Source: Albimonas marina | GTDB lineage: Bacteria; Pseudomonadota; Alphaproteobacteria; Rhodobacterales; Rhodobacteraceae | Length of the DNA stretch: 64,000 bases | Assembly: GCF_029223255.1 (NCBI RefSeq) | Contig: NZ_JARHUC010000008.1 | Coordinates: 1 to 64,000, forward strand | Direction of reading: 5' to 3' | Shown: positions 57,337 through 64,000 of the stretch, one piece after another | How the letters are laid out: each line of letters starts with the position of its first letter | How positions within the stretch are numbered: the first letter of the stretch is position 1 | Position numbers and translations under genes: made by a program | Notes under the pieces: model-generated | Database searches by the model: none | What the model was told of the DNA's origin: nothing | Seen by the model: the letters and a program-made list of their open reading frames with translations, nothing else

Positions 57337-58164
57337 TCAGATCGTGTCGCCGGTGGTCACCCGCCGGAACAGCTTGGAGATCCAGCTCTCGCGATCCTCG
57401 AAGGGCGCGATGTCGGCGCCCTGCATCAGGTCGTAGGCGCCCTCGTACCACTCGGAGCCGGGGAAGTTGTAGCCCAGGATCGCGGCGGCGGTCTGCGCCT
57501 CGGAGTTGATGCCCAGCGACAGGTACGCCTCCACCAGCCGGTACAGCGCCTCGGGCGCGTGCGAGGTGGTCTGGTAGAGCGAGAGCACCGTCTTGAAGCG
57601 GTTGATCGAGGCGATGTAGTTGCCCTGGCCCAGGTAGTAGCGGCCGATCGTCATCTCCTTGCCCGCCATCTGGTCGCGGGCGAGGTCGATCTTCAGGCGC
57701 GCCTCGCGGGCGTACTGGGAGCCGGGATAGCGGCGCACCACCTCCTCGAACTCCTGGATCGCGCGGAGCGTCGAGCTCTGGTCGCGCTGCACGTCCACGA
57801 TCTGGTCGTAGTAGGACATGCCGATCAGGTACTGCGCGTAGGCGGCGTCGGCGTCCGAGGGGAAGAAGGCGATGTAGCGCTGCGCGGCGGTGACCGCGTT
57901 GTCGTACTCGGCGCCCTGGTAGTAGCTGTAGGCGGCCATGATCATGGCGCGCTTGGACCACTCGGAATAGGGGTGGACGCGCTCCAGCTCCTCGAAGGTG
58001 TGGGCGGCGTCGACCGGCTCCCCGTCGTTCAGCTGCGCCTCGCCCTCGGCGAAGATCGAGGCGGCGGTGCGCTGCGAATAAGGATCGTAGAACGGGTCGT
58101 CGGACTCGGAGGAACAGCCGGCGAGCGCCAGCAGGGCCATGAGGGCGAGCGCGGGGCGGATCAT
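57337..58164 (-). CDS. bamD: Outer-membrane assembly lipoprotein BamD
   Basis: A 275-residue lipoprotein subunit of the Bam complex that inserts beta-barrel proteins. The signal peptide is MIRPALALMALLALAGC, with the lipidated Cys at 17 in the lipobox LAGC. TPR repeats follow: ASIFAEGEAQLNDGEPVDAAHTFEELERVHPYSEWSKRAMIMAAYSYYQGAEYDNAVTAAQRYIAFFP (several adjoining blocks, about 34-101), then QYLIGMSYYDQIVDVQRDQ and FEEVVRRYPGSQYAREARLKIDLARDQMAGKEM (in two blocks). It is encoded between lpxC and recN as in other Rhodobacterales, and is essential in most Gram-negative bacteria. Confidence 0.93.
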   Translation of the reverse strand: MIRPALALMALLALAGCSSESDDPFYDPYSQRTAASIFAEGEAQLNDGEPVDAAHTFEELERVHPYSEWSKRAMIMAAYSYYQGAEYDNAVTAAQRYIAFFPSDADAAYAQYLIGMSYYDQIVDVQRDQSSTLRAIQEFEEVVRRYPGSQYAREARLKIDLARDQMAGKEMTIGRYYLGQGNYIASINRFKTVLSLYQTTSHAPEALYRLVEAYLSLGINSEAQTAAAILGYNFPGSEWYEGAYDLMQGADIAPFEDRESWISKLFRRVTTGDTI

Positions 58165-58364
58165 CGCGGGTCCTTTGGTCCGGCGTCGGGGGTCGTCTGC
58201 GCGGCGCCCGAGGGTTCGGACGCGCGGGTACGGGTTTACGGCCTTGGGGAGGGGAGCCGCAAGGGCGCCGAAGGGCCGCGGGGCGGGATCGGGCGCCGGG
58301 AAGCGCGGGGCGGGGCGAGACGACGCGGCGGCGCCCGGCCCCGGGCGGCCGGCGGGAGGCGCGC

Positions 58365-59408
58365 TCAGGCGGCCCCCGCGGCGTCCTGCGCCACGATCCG
58401 CTCGGCCACGCGGGCGGCGAGGAGAGGCGCGAAGATCACGCCGGGATGGGCGAAGGCGAGCGTCAGGCCCTGCGCCGCCGTCGACAGGGGCGCGAGCGGC
58501 CGGGTCGCGGGCATCGGCCGCGCGGCCTCGACCGCGCGCGCCGGGGCGCCGGGGGCGGGGGCGAAGGCCGGGTGCAGGAGGCGGCGCATCGCCTCGGCCC
58601 GCCGCGCGGCGAGGGCGTCGAGCGTGTCGGGCGCCTGCGGCGGATCCTCGGCCATCACGATCTCGGCGCCGCGCCCTCCGGCGCGGGCCTCGAGCTCCGG
58701 ACCGCAGAGGATTCGCGACAGCGGGCGCGGGGCGGGGACGCGGACCAGCACCGAGGGGGAAAGGGAGAGCGCGGCGGCCGCGTCGGGGTCGAGCGGGCCG
58801 AGCAGCGCGGCGGAGGCGGCGCCGGCGGCGAGGACCACGTGGTCGGCCGCGAGACGCTCGGGCGCCGGGCCGCCGACGTCGACGCCCGCGACCCGGTCGC
58901 CGTCAAGGGCGAGGCGCAGGACGGGGCGGGAGAAGATCGTCTCCGCCCCCTGCCCCCGCGCGGCGGCGAGGAGGGCGGCGGCGGCCTCGGCCGGCTCGAT
59001 CGCGCCCTCGTCGGGGGAGAACAGGGCGAGCGGCGGCGGGGCGGCGAGCTCGGGGGCGAGGGCCGCGGCCTCGGGCCCCTCGACCAGGCGCGCGGTGGGG
59101 GCGTGGGGGCGCACGAGGGCGAAGAGCGCCTCGGTCTCCCGCGAGCTGTCGGCCCAGGTCAGGGCGCCGCGGCGGTCGGCGAAGCCGGGGGCGCGGCGGG
59201 CGAGGGCCAGGGCCTCGGCGCGGAGCGCGAGGTCGTCCTCGGCGGAGGCGACGGAGAGGTTCAGCCAGCCGAAGGAGTGGGCGGAGCAGCCGAGCCCCGG
59301 GGCGGCGGCGGCCTCGACCACCGCGACGCGGGCGCCGGCGGCGGCGAGCGCCCAGGCGCAGGCGGCGCCCACGACGCCGGCGCCGACCACGATCACGCGG
59401 GGTCCCAT
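58365..59408 (-). CDS. FAD-dependent amine/amino-acid oxidoreductase (DAO family)
   Basis: A 347-residue flavoprotein. The dinucleotide fold opens RVIVVGAGVVGAACAWALAAAGARVAVVEAA (in two blocks, about 4-34; G-x-G-x-x-G). It is followed by a substrate region with SAHSFGWLNLS (about 42-52), DEGAIEPAEAAAALLAAA (about 134-151), DHVVLAAGAASAALLGP and a C-terminal AFAHPGVIFAPLLAARVAERIV. It resembles glycine oxidase/D-amino-acid dehydrogenase proteins. The ATG at 59408 has GGAG 6 bases upstream; an in-frame GTG at 59426 lacks a ribosome site. Its insertion between lpxC and bamD is unusual for this gene block. Confidence 0.75.
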   Translation of the reverse strand: MGPRVIVVGAGVVGAACAWALAAAGARVAVVEAAAAPGLGCSAHSFGWLNLSVASAEDDLALRAEALALARRAPGFADRRGALTWADSSRETEALFALVRPHAPTARLVEGPEAAALAPELAAPPPLALFSPDEGAIEPAEAAAALLAAARGQGAETIFSRPVLRLALDGDRVAGVDVGGPAPERLAADHVVLAAGAASAALLGPLDPDAAAALSLSPSVLVRVPAPRPLSRILCGPELEARAGGRGAEIVMAEDPPQAPDTLDALAARRAEAMRRLLHPAFAPAPGAPARAVEAARPMPATRPLAPLSTAAQGLTLAFAHPGVIFAPLLAARVAERIVAQDAAGAA

Positions 59409-59433
59409 CTGCGGCTCCGAAATCACTGGAGGG

Positions 59434-59470
59434 GAAACGAAAACGGCCGCGCGAGCAATTCGCGCGGCCG
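59434..59470 (-). terminator. Rho-independent terminator of lpxC
   Basis: On the minus strand there is a perfect 11-bp stem CGGCCGCGCGA / TCGCGCGGCCG with a 5-base loop, followed by TTTTCGTTT. It lies 26 bases past the lpxC stop, so the oxidoreductase gene downstream needs its own promoter or read-through. Confidence 0.85.
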
Positions 59471-59496
59471 GGGAAGGGATCGGGGCGCGCCGGCCC

Positions 59497-60411
59497 TCAG
59501 GCCGCGGCGCGCAGGCCGAGGCCCAGGCCGTGGCGGGTCGGCTCGGGCGCCACCTCGACGCGCCAGGCGTCGGGGTTGCCGAACAGCGCGCGCAGCACGC
59601 GGTTGTTCATCTCGTGGCCGGCGCGGCGGCCCACGTAGCGGCCGATGATCGGCGCGCCGGCGAGCGCGAGGTCGCCCACGGCGTCCAGCATCTTGTGGCG
59701 CACGAACTCGTCCGGGCGACGCAGGCCGCCGGGGTTCAGCACCTGGGCGCCGTCGACCACGATAGCGTTGTCGAGCGAGCCGCCGAGCGCGAGGCCGGCC
59801 TTCTGCATCGCGTCCACCTCGGCCTGGCGGCAGAAGGTGCGGCAGTCGGCCAGATGCTCCATGAAGGCGCCGTTGACCAGCGTCAGCTTCAGCGACTGGG
59901 AGCCGATGGCGGCGTCCTCGAATTCGATGCCGAAGTCGATCTCGAAATTGTCGGCCGGCTCGAGCCGCGCGAGGCGCCCGCCGTCCTCGACCTCGATGGG
60001 CTTGAGGATGCGGATTGCGCGGGCCTCGCCGCGCAGGCCGACGAGGCCGGCGCCGCGGATGCCCTCGGCGAAGGCGACGGAGGAGCCGTCCATGATCGGA
60101 ACCTCGGGCCCGTCGATCTCGACCAGCGCGTTGGTCACGCCGCAGCCGGCGAGGGCGGCCATGATATGCTCGATCGTCGAGACCGAGACGCCGTCGCGGT
60201 TGCGGATCACGGTGCACAGGCGGGTGTCGGCCACCAGATCCCAGCGGGCGTGGATCATGGCGTCGCGGCCGGAGCCGTCGGCCTCGACGTCCACGCGCTT
60301 GAACCAGATGCCGTAGTTGACCGAGGCGGGCAGGATGCGCAGCCGGGCGGGACGGCCCGAATGAAGGCCGCAACCGCGGAACTCGATCGCCGATCTGACG
60401 GTGGCCTGCAC
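59497..60411 (-). CDS. lpxC: UDP-3-O-acyl-N-acetylglucosamine deacetylase LpxC
   Basis: A 304-residue zinc hydrolase catalysing the first committed step of lipid A synthesis. Conserved sites are all present: CGLHSGRPARL (about 14-24), zinc/catalytic Glu81-His82 in STIEHIMAALAG, DGSSVAFAEGIRGAGL (about 108-123), zinc ligands His239 and Asp243 in DEFVRHKMLDAVGDL, and His266 in GHEMNNRVLRAL. This shows that the organism makes lipopolysaccharide. It is followed by a strong terminator. Confidence 0.95.
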   Translation of the reverse strand: MQATVRSAIEFRGCGLHSGRPARLRILPASVNYGIWFKRVDVEADGSGRDAMIHARWDLVADTRLCTVIRNRDGVSVSTIEHIMAALAGCGVTNALVEIDGPEVPIMDGSSVAFAEGIRGAGLVGLRGEARAIRILKPIEVEDGGRLARLEPADNFEIDFGIEFEDAAIGSQSLKLTLVNGAFMEHLADCRTFCRQAEVDAMQKAGLALGGSLDNAIVVDGAQVLNPGGLRRPDEFVRHKMLDAVGDLALAGAPIIGRYVGRRAGHEMNNRVLRALFGNPDAWRVEVAPEPTRHGLGLGLRAAA

Positions 60412-60651
60412 TGTCTCGCCCTCTCTACTGCCTGTCTGCCCTGCTAGTCCTGCGGACTTCGCCTATTGGTTACTTTTTTGTTGCCCTCGACCTAAGGCCA
60501 CGGGGGCGTCCACACAAATCAAGCTTTGCAACGGATTGCGACAGGCCCTCACGCAGTGCGGCAAGCCGTTGCCGCAGCTGCGCTTTCGGCCGCAGGCGAG
60601 GATCACGCGGGAGAGAGCGTCGCAGGCCCCTGCGCCGGGCGCGGCGACAGC
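60412..60651. other. lpxC upstream region
   Basis: 240 bases between lpxC and the membrane-protein gene. An AT-rich patch at about 60460-60485 (TATTGGTTACTTTTTTGTT) is the likely lpxC promoter on the minus strand. No clear hexamer pair is seen. No gene is supported here. Confidence 0.4.
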
Positions 60652-61827
60652 CTAGCCGTTCCCGCCCAGCTCGTCCCAGGCGGCGAGCATGTCGGCCAGC
60701 GCCTCGCGGTCGGCGCGGGCGAAGGGGACGTCGCGGCTCTCCTGCAGGCCGGAGAAGCGCAGGATGGCGTCGTCCGCCGCCGCCAGCGCGCGCAGGATCG
60801 CGAGCTGGGCGGGGTCGGGACGCTCGTCGCGCCACTCGAAGGTGGCGGCGCCGTCCTCGCGCTCGAACCAGCCGGCGGAGAGGCTCTCGGTCCGCCCGGC
60901 GAAGACCGCCTGCACGGTGTCGACGAACAGCCACTCGCGCGCCGCGTAGACCGTGCGCATCCGCAACTGCGGCCGCGCCTGCCCCTCCGGCCCGATGGCG
61001 AGCATCACGGTGGAGCGGGAGCCGACGTAGCGTGGCCGGTCGGGATGTTCGAGCCAGACCTCCCCCGTCGCGGGATCCTCCACCCGCTCCAGCCGGTCCG
61101 CGACGTCGCCGGCGGGCGCGGCGCGCTCGGCGGCGGCGGCGAAGCTGTCGGCCTTCTCGGCGTAGGAGGGATCGGTGGGATCGAGGGCGGCGAGCAGCAG
61201 GTAGCCGTCGCGCGCCGAGGCCGGGTCGGAGGCGGAGACGCCGCGCACCTTGGCGCGGGCCGCGCGCTCGGCCTGGGAGAGGATGGCGGCGAGGTCCCAG
61301 CCGCCGGCGCGCAGGCGCGCGAGCCGGTCCTGCGCGTCGTCCCAGTCGGCGGAGGCGATGGCGCTCAGCAGCCCGCCGGCCTCGGCCGAGGGGGGCTCGC
61401 GCCCGGCCGCGGCGACGGGAAGCGCGCCCGGGATCGCGCCGGGGGCGGCGTCGGGCTGGGCGGCCTCCTCCTCGGCCCGGGCCTCGGCCAGCGCCGCGGC
61501 CTCGGCGGCGATGCGCAGGGCGCGGGCGGATTCGGCGGGGGGCTGGAGGACGGCGGCGGGCGCGTCCGCGGGCGCCTCGGTCGTGTCGGCGCCCTCGTGG
61601 CGGGCGGACGCGAGGTGCTGGGCGGGGTCGAACGTGGCGCGGGTGTCGTTGATGATCCCGGCCCCGAACATCGCCGCCACCGCGCACAGGAAGCCCAGGC
61701 CCAGCGTCTGCAGCGCGCCGATGCGCGAGCGGAACGGGTGGTAGGGCTTCATCAGCGCCACGAGGGCGGCCAGGCAGCTGATCGCGGAAATCGCGAAGAG
61801 GCCGACGAGCAATTCGAACATCGACAT
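60652..61827 (-). CDS. Hypothetical membrane-anchored protein between ftsZ and lpxC
   Basis: A 391-residue protein with two N-terminal spans (MSMFELLVGLFAISAISCLAALVAL, about 1-25, and LGLGFLCAVAAMFGAGIIN, about 42-60). An Ala/Glu-rich linker follows (about 61-160), then a soluble domain (about 165-385). The latter contains DPSYAEKADSFAAAAERAA, YVGSRSTVMLAIGPEGQARPQLRMRTVYAAREWLFVDTVQAV (in two blocks) and FEWRDERPDPAQL. No known domain was recognised. The middle strands look like a beta sandwich. Start at 61827 follows GGACGGGG. A cell-envelope role is suggested only by location. Confidence 0.6.
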   Translation of the reverse strand: MSMFELLVGLFAISAISCLAALVALMKPYHPFRSRIGALQTLGLGFLCAVAAMFGAGIINDTRATFDPAQHLASARHEGADTTEAPADAPAAVLQPPAESARALRIAAEAAALAEARAEEEAAQPDAAPGAIPGALPVAAAGREPPSAEAGGLLSAIASADWDDAQDRLARLRAGGWDLAAILSQAERAARAKVRGVSASDPASARDGYLLLAALDPTDPSYAEKADSFAAAAERAAPAGDVADRLERVEDPATGEVWLEHPDRPRYVGSRSTVMLAIGPEGQARPQLRMRTVYAAREWLFVDTVQAVFAGRTESLSAGWFEREDGAATFEWRDERPDPAQLAILRALAAADDAILRFSGLQESRDVPFARADREALADMLAAWDELGGNG

Positions 61828-61942
61828 CCCCGTCCAATCGCGGGCCCCGCGCGAAGGCTGAGCGGCGCCTCGGGTCAATTCCGTTCTGAACAAATCGTTA
61901 ATCTAAACCGCAGCCGATGTGAACGGCCGGCCGAAACGAAAT

Positions 61943-61976
61943 CCGCCCGGCCCCGGGTTTTCCGGGGGCCGGGCGG
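61943..61976 (-). terminator. Rho-independent terminator of ftsZ
   Basis: A 12-bp or longer perfect stem (CCGCCCGGCCCC / GGGGCCGGGCGG) followed on the minus strand by ATTTCGTTTCG, 48 bases past the ftsZ stop. Confidence 0.85.
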
Positions 61977-62024
61977 CGATGTCGCAAGGGCGGCCGGAGG
62001 GCGCGAGGGCCCCGGCCGCGGGCC

Positions 62025-63632
62025 TCAGTTGGCCTGGCGGCGCAGGAAGGCCGGGATCTCGCGCTGGCGGTCGGCCTCGGCGTGATCGTCGGCGCGCAGG
62101 CTGGGCTCGCCGCGGGCGGCGGGACGCGCGGCCGAGTCGCCCGAGCCGGTCATGCGGTGGATCAGGCTGTTGATCCCGAAGCGCGGCTCCTGGCGGGCGG
62201 CGGGGGCCGCCGCGGGGGTCGGCGCGGGACGGGGCGCGGGCGCCTCGGGGCGCCGCGCCGCAGGATCGGCCGGGTGGGACACAGCCGCCTGCAGGCGGGC
62301 CAGCGTCTCGGCCGAGGGCTCGCCGGCCACGCGGGGCTGGGCGGCGGCGGCGGCCGCAGCCGAGGCGGGCGTCTCGGCGGCCGGGGCGATGAAGGCGCCG
62401 TCCTGCTCGAAGCGGTTGCCGGGCTGCGCCTCGGGCGCAGGGGCGGGCGCCTCGGCCAGCGGACGCTCGTCGAAGTCGTGGACGCGCGCGACGGCGGGCT
62501 GCGGCGCGGGCGCCGGCTGCGGCGCCGGGGCGGGCGCGGCCTGGGCGGCGACCGGCTCGGCGACGGGGGTCTGCACGGCGGCCGGCGCCGGGGTCGGCTC
62601 GGGCGCGATCTCGAGGGCCTTGGCGTCGGCGGCGCGCACCGGGCGCGGGGTCTCGCGCACGCAGTCCTCGGCCTCGATGCCGGTGGCCACGACCGAGACG
62701 CGCATCACGCCGTCGATGTCCGGGTCGAGCGTCGAGCCGACGATGATGTTGGCGTCCGGATCCACTTCCTGGCGGATGCGGTTGGCGGCCTCGTCGAGCT
62801 CGAACAGGGTCAGGTCGTAGCCGCCGGTGATGTTGATCAGCACGCCCTTGGCGCCCTTCAGGCTGATCTCGTCCAGCAGCGGGTTGGCGATGGCCTTCTC
62901 GGCGGCCTGCACGGCGCGATCCTCGCCCGAGGCCTCGCCGGTGCCCATCATCGCCTTGCCCATCTCGTCCATCACCGAGCGGACGTCGGCGAAGTCGAGG
63001 TTGATCAGGCCCGGGCGGACCATCAGGTCGGTGACGCCCTTGACGCCCTGGTAGAGCACGTCGTCGGCCATCATGAAGGCCTCGGCGAAGGTCGTGCGCT
63101 CGTTGGCCAGGCGGAACAGGTTCTGGTTGGGGATGATGATCAGCGTGTCGACGACGCGCTGCAGCTCCTCGATGCCGGCCTCGGCGAAGCGCATCCGGCG
63201 GCCGCCCTCGAAGTGGAACGGCTTGGTCACCACGCCGACGGTCAGCACGCCCATCTCGCGCGCGGCGCGGGCGATCACGGGGGCCGCGCCGGTGCCGGTG
63301 CCGCCGCCCATGCCGGCGGTGATGAAGCACATGTGCGCGCCGTGCAGGCTCTCGACGATCTCCTCGATCGACTCCTCGGCGGCCGAGCAGCCGACCTGCG
63401 GCTTGGCGCCGGCGCCCAGGCCCTGGGTCACGGTGGTGCCCAGCTGGATGCGGCGCGTGGCCTTGGACTGCTGAAGGGCCTGCGCGTCGGTGTTGGCGGC
63501 GACGAAGTCGACCCCGTCCAGCGCCTGCTCGATCATGTTGTTGACGGCGTTGCCGCCCGCCCCGCCCACGCCGAAGACGGTGATGCGCGGAGACAGCTCG
63601 GTCTGCTCCGGAATCATGAGAGTGAGGGACAT
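62025..63632 (-). CDS. ftsZ: Cell division protein FtsZ
   Basis: A 535-residue tubulin-like GTPase that forms the division ring. N-terminal [18 protein letters not shown] (about 17-34). Tubulin signature GGGTGTG at about 109-115 within [18 protein letters not shown]. The T7 loop NLDFADVR at about 211-218 supplies the catalytic Asp. The GTPase and activation domains end near residue 320. A long Ala/Pro-rich linker of nearly 200 residues follows, typical of alphaproteobacterial FtsZ, and then the conserved C-terminal peptide ([12 protein letters not shown]). The ATG at 63632 is the normal start. An in-frame extension upstream would run through the promoter. Confidence 0.97.
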   Translation of the reverse strand: MSLTLMIPEQTELSPRITVFGVGGAGGNAVNNMIEQALDGVDFVAANTDAQALQQSKATRRIQLGTTVTQGLGAGAKPQVGCSAAEESIEEIVESLHGAHMCFITAGMGGGTGTGAAPVIARAAREMGVLTVGVVTKPFHFEGGRRMRFAEAGIEELQRVVDTLIIIPNQNLFRLANERTTFAEAFMMADDVLYQGVKGVTDLMVRPGLINLDFADVRSVMDEMGKAMMGTGEASGEDRAVQAAEKAIANPLLDEISLKGAKGVLINITGGYDLTLFELDEAANRIRQEVDPDANIIVGSTLDPDIDGVMRVSVVATGIEAEDCVRETPRPVRAADAKALEIAPEPTPAPAAVQTPVAEPVAAQAAPAPAPQPAPAPQPAVARVHDFDERPLAEAPAPAPEAQPGNRFEQDGAFIAPAAETPASAAAAAAAQPRVAGEPSAETLARLQAAVSHPADPAARRPEAPAPRPAPTPAAAPAARQEPRFGINSLIHRMTGSGDSAARPAARGEPSLRADDHAEADRQREIPAFLRRQAN

Positions 63633-64000
63633 GTCGCCCGCCTGTATGTTCTGGACCCTTCCCGTCGGCCGCCTGCCTCGGGCTTCGCGCTGCACGAGGG
63701 GGAGTCCCCCCGGGGGCACGCGGAAATGGGATGGGTCGGTTGCCGCTCGATCTATGGCGCGCCGGTCTTTTTGTTTCGCCGTCCGCGCCTTCTTGTATTG
63801 AGGCGAGATTAACCGATGCAAGCCGCCCGGTCACGCAAAAATGCGTTAATTACATGGGTTTCCGGGCCATGATTGCCCCGGTATGGCCACGATTCGCCAA
63901 AATGCAGCATGCTCAGATGGATGGCGTTCGATGTTGACCTCACGGATCAATTGAAACGCCATGGACGCTGCGTCAGATCGCGGGGGCGATCCCCACCCGG
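63633..64000. promoter_or_regulatory. ftsZ upstream region with CtrA-like motif
   Basis: 368 bases upstream of ftsZ with a marked drop in GC at 63770-63930. TTGA-N7-TTAA at 63798-63812 (TTAA-N7-TCAA on the ftsZ strand) is one base off the CtrA consensus TTAA-N7-TTAA. A 14-bp dyad ACGCA-AAAA-TGCGT lies at 63833-63846, followed by TTAATTA. The end of ftsA would be expected to the right, but no FtsA-like tail can be read before the edge. Confidence 0.4.

Noticed and set aside
63900-64000. Tail of ftsA at the right edge
   Set aside because: No minus-strand frame ends with an FtsA-like C-terminus before the edge; short open frames there cannot be told from chance.
1-64000. CRISPR array, rRNA genes or a second tRNA
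   Set aside because: No regularly spaced short repeats and no rRNA or further tRNA cloverleaf were seen on either strand.

Overview
The window looks like the chromosome of a very GC-rich Rhodobacterales alphaproteobacterium (Paracoccaceae/Rhodobacteraceae; the extreme third-position GC suggests an Albimonas/Amaricoccus-like lineage, but the genus is a guess). The evidence is the right-hand cluster ftsZ, lpxC, bamD, recN in the order usual for this group, plus many Rhodobacteraceae-type proteins.

Region 1 (1-14,620) is an integrated phage-like element. It ends at a tyrosine integrase lying 5 bp from the 3' end of a tRNA-Arg(ACG) gene; its other end is off the left edge. An IS3-family element occupies the first 119 bases. 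Minus-strand genes (DUF1376-like, DUF2303, DUF6378-like, zinc-ribbon/coiled-coil, CII-like) face a divergent repressor/Cro-type pair. Plus-strand genes follow: MerR-type regulator, a reduced sliding-clamp-like protein, small phage genes, a C5 cytosine methyltransferase, an Xis-like protein and the integrase. Four copies of one operator flank the repressor gene. A VasI/TagO-like secreted protein is carried as a probable cargo gene.

Region 2 (14,621-20,090) holds the tRNA, a P1-family (Ntn) peptidase, an IS5-family element with a split transposase, a sensor histidine kinase and an FkbM methyltransferase. Region 3 (20,457-28,502) holds a five-gene peptide-type ABC importer operon facing a two-subunit class I CoA-transferase. 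Region 4 (28,693-36,201) holds a YihY/BrkB membrane protein, an amidoligase/glutamine-amidotransferase pair, a TIM-barrel protein and a class III CoA-transferase pair in which one partner has lost the catalytic Asp. Region 5 (36,461-52,470) holds a TetR-controlled AcrAB-type pump, an AttE-H-like ABC/lipocalin operon, a DUF2177 protein, and a second RND pump with divergent TetR and tandem operators. Region 6 (52,845-63,632) holds a D-lactate/glycolate-type dehydrogenase, small NTF2-like and DUF1330 genes, then recN, bamD, an amine oxidoreductase, lpxC, a membrane protein and ftsZ.

The most striking undescribed feature is a family of four long-stem intergenic repeats (near 16.3, 32.3, 41.8 and 55.4 kb). 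Each folds into a Y: a 28-bp basal helix, a 7-bp helix, a 26-bp helix, and two small hairpins at the tip. The copies come in two versions whose 26-bp helices differ at six positions, every one compensated in the opposite arm, and the tip hairpins covary too. All four lie in the same orientation, each 3' of a minus-strand gene.
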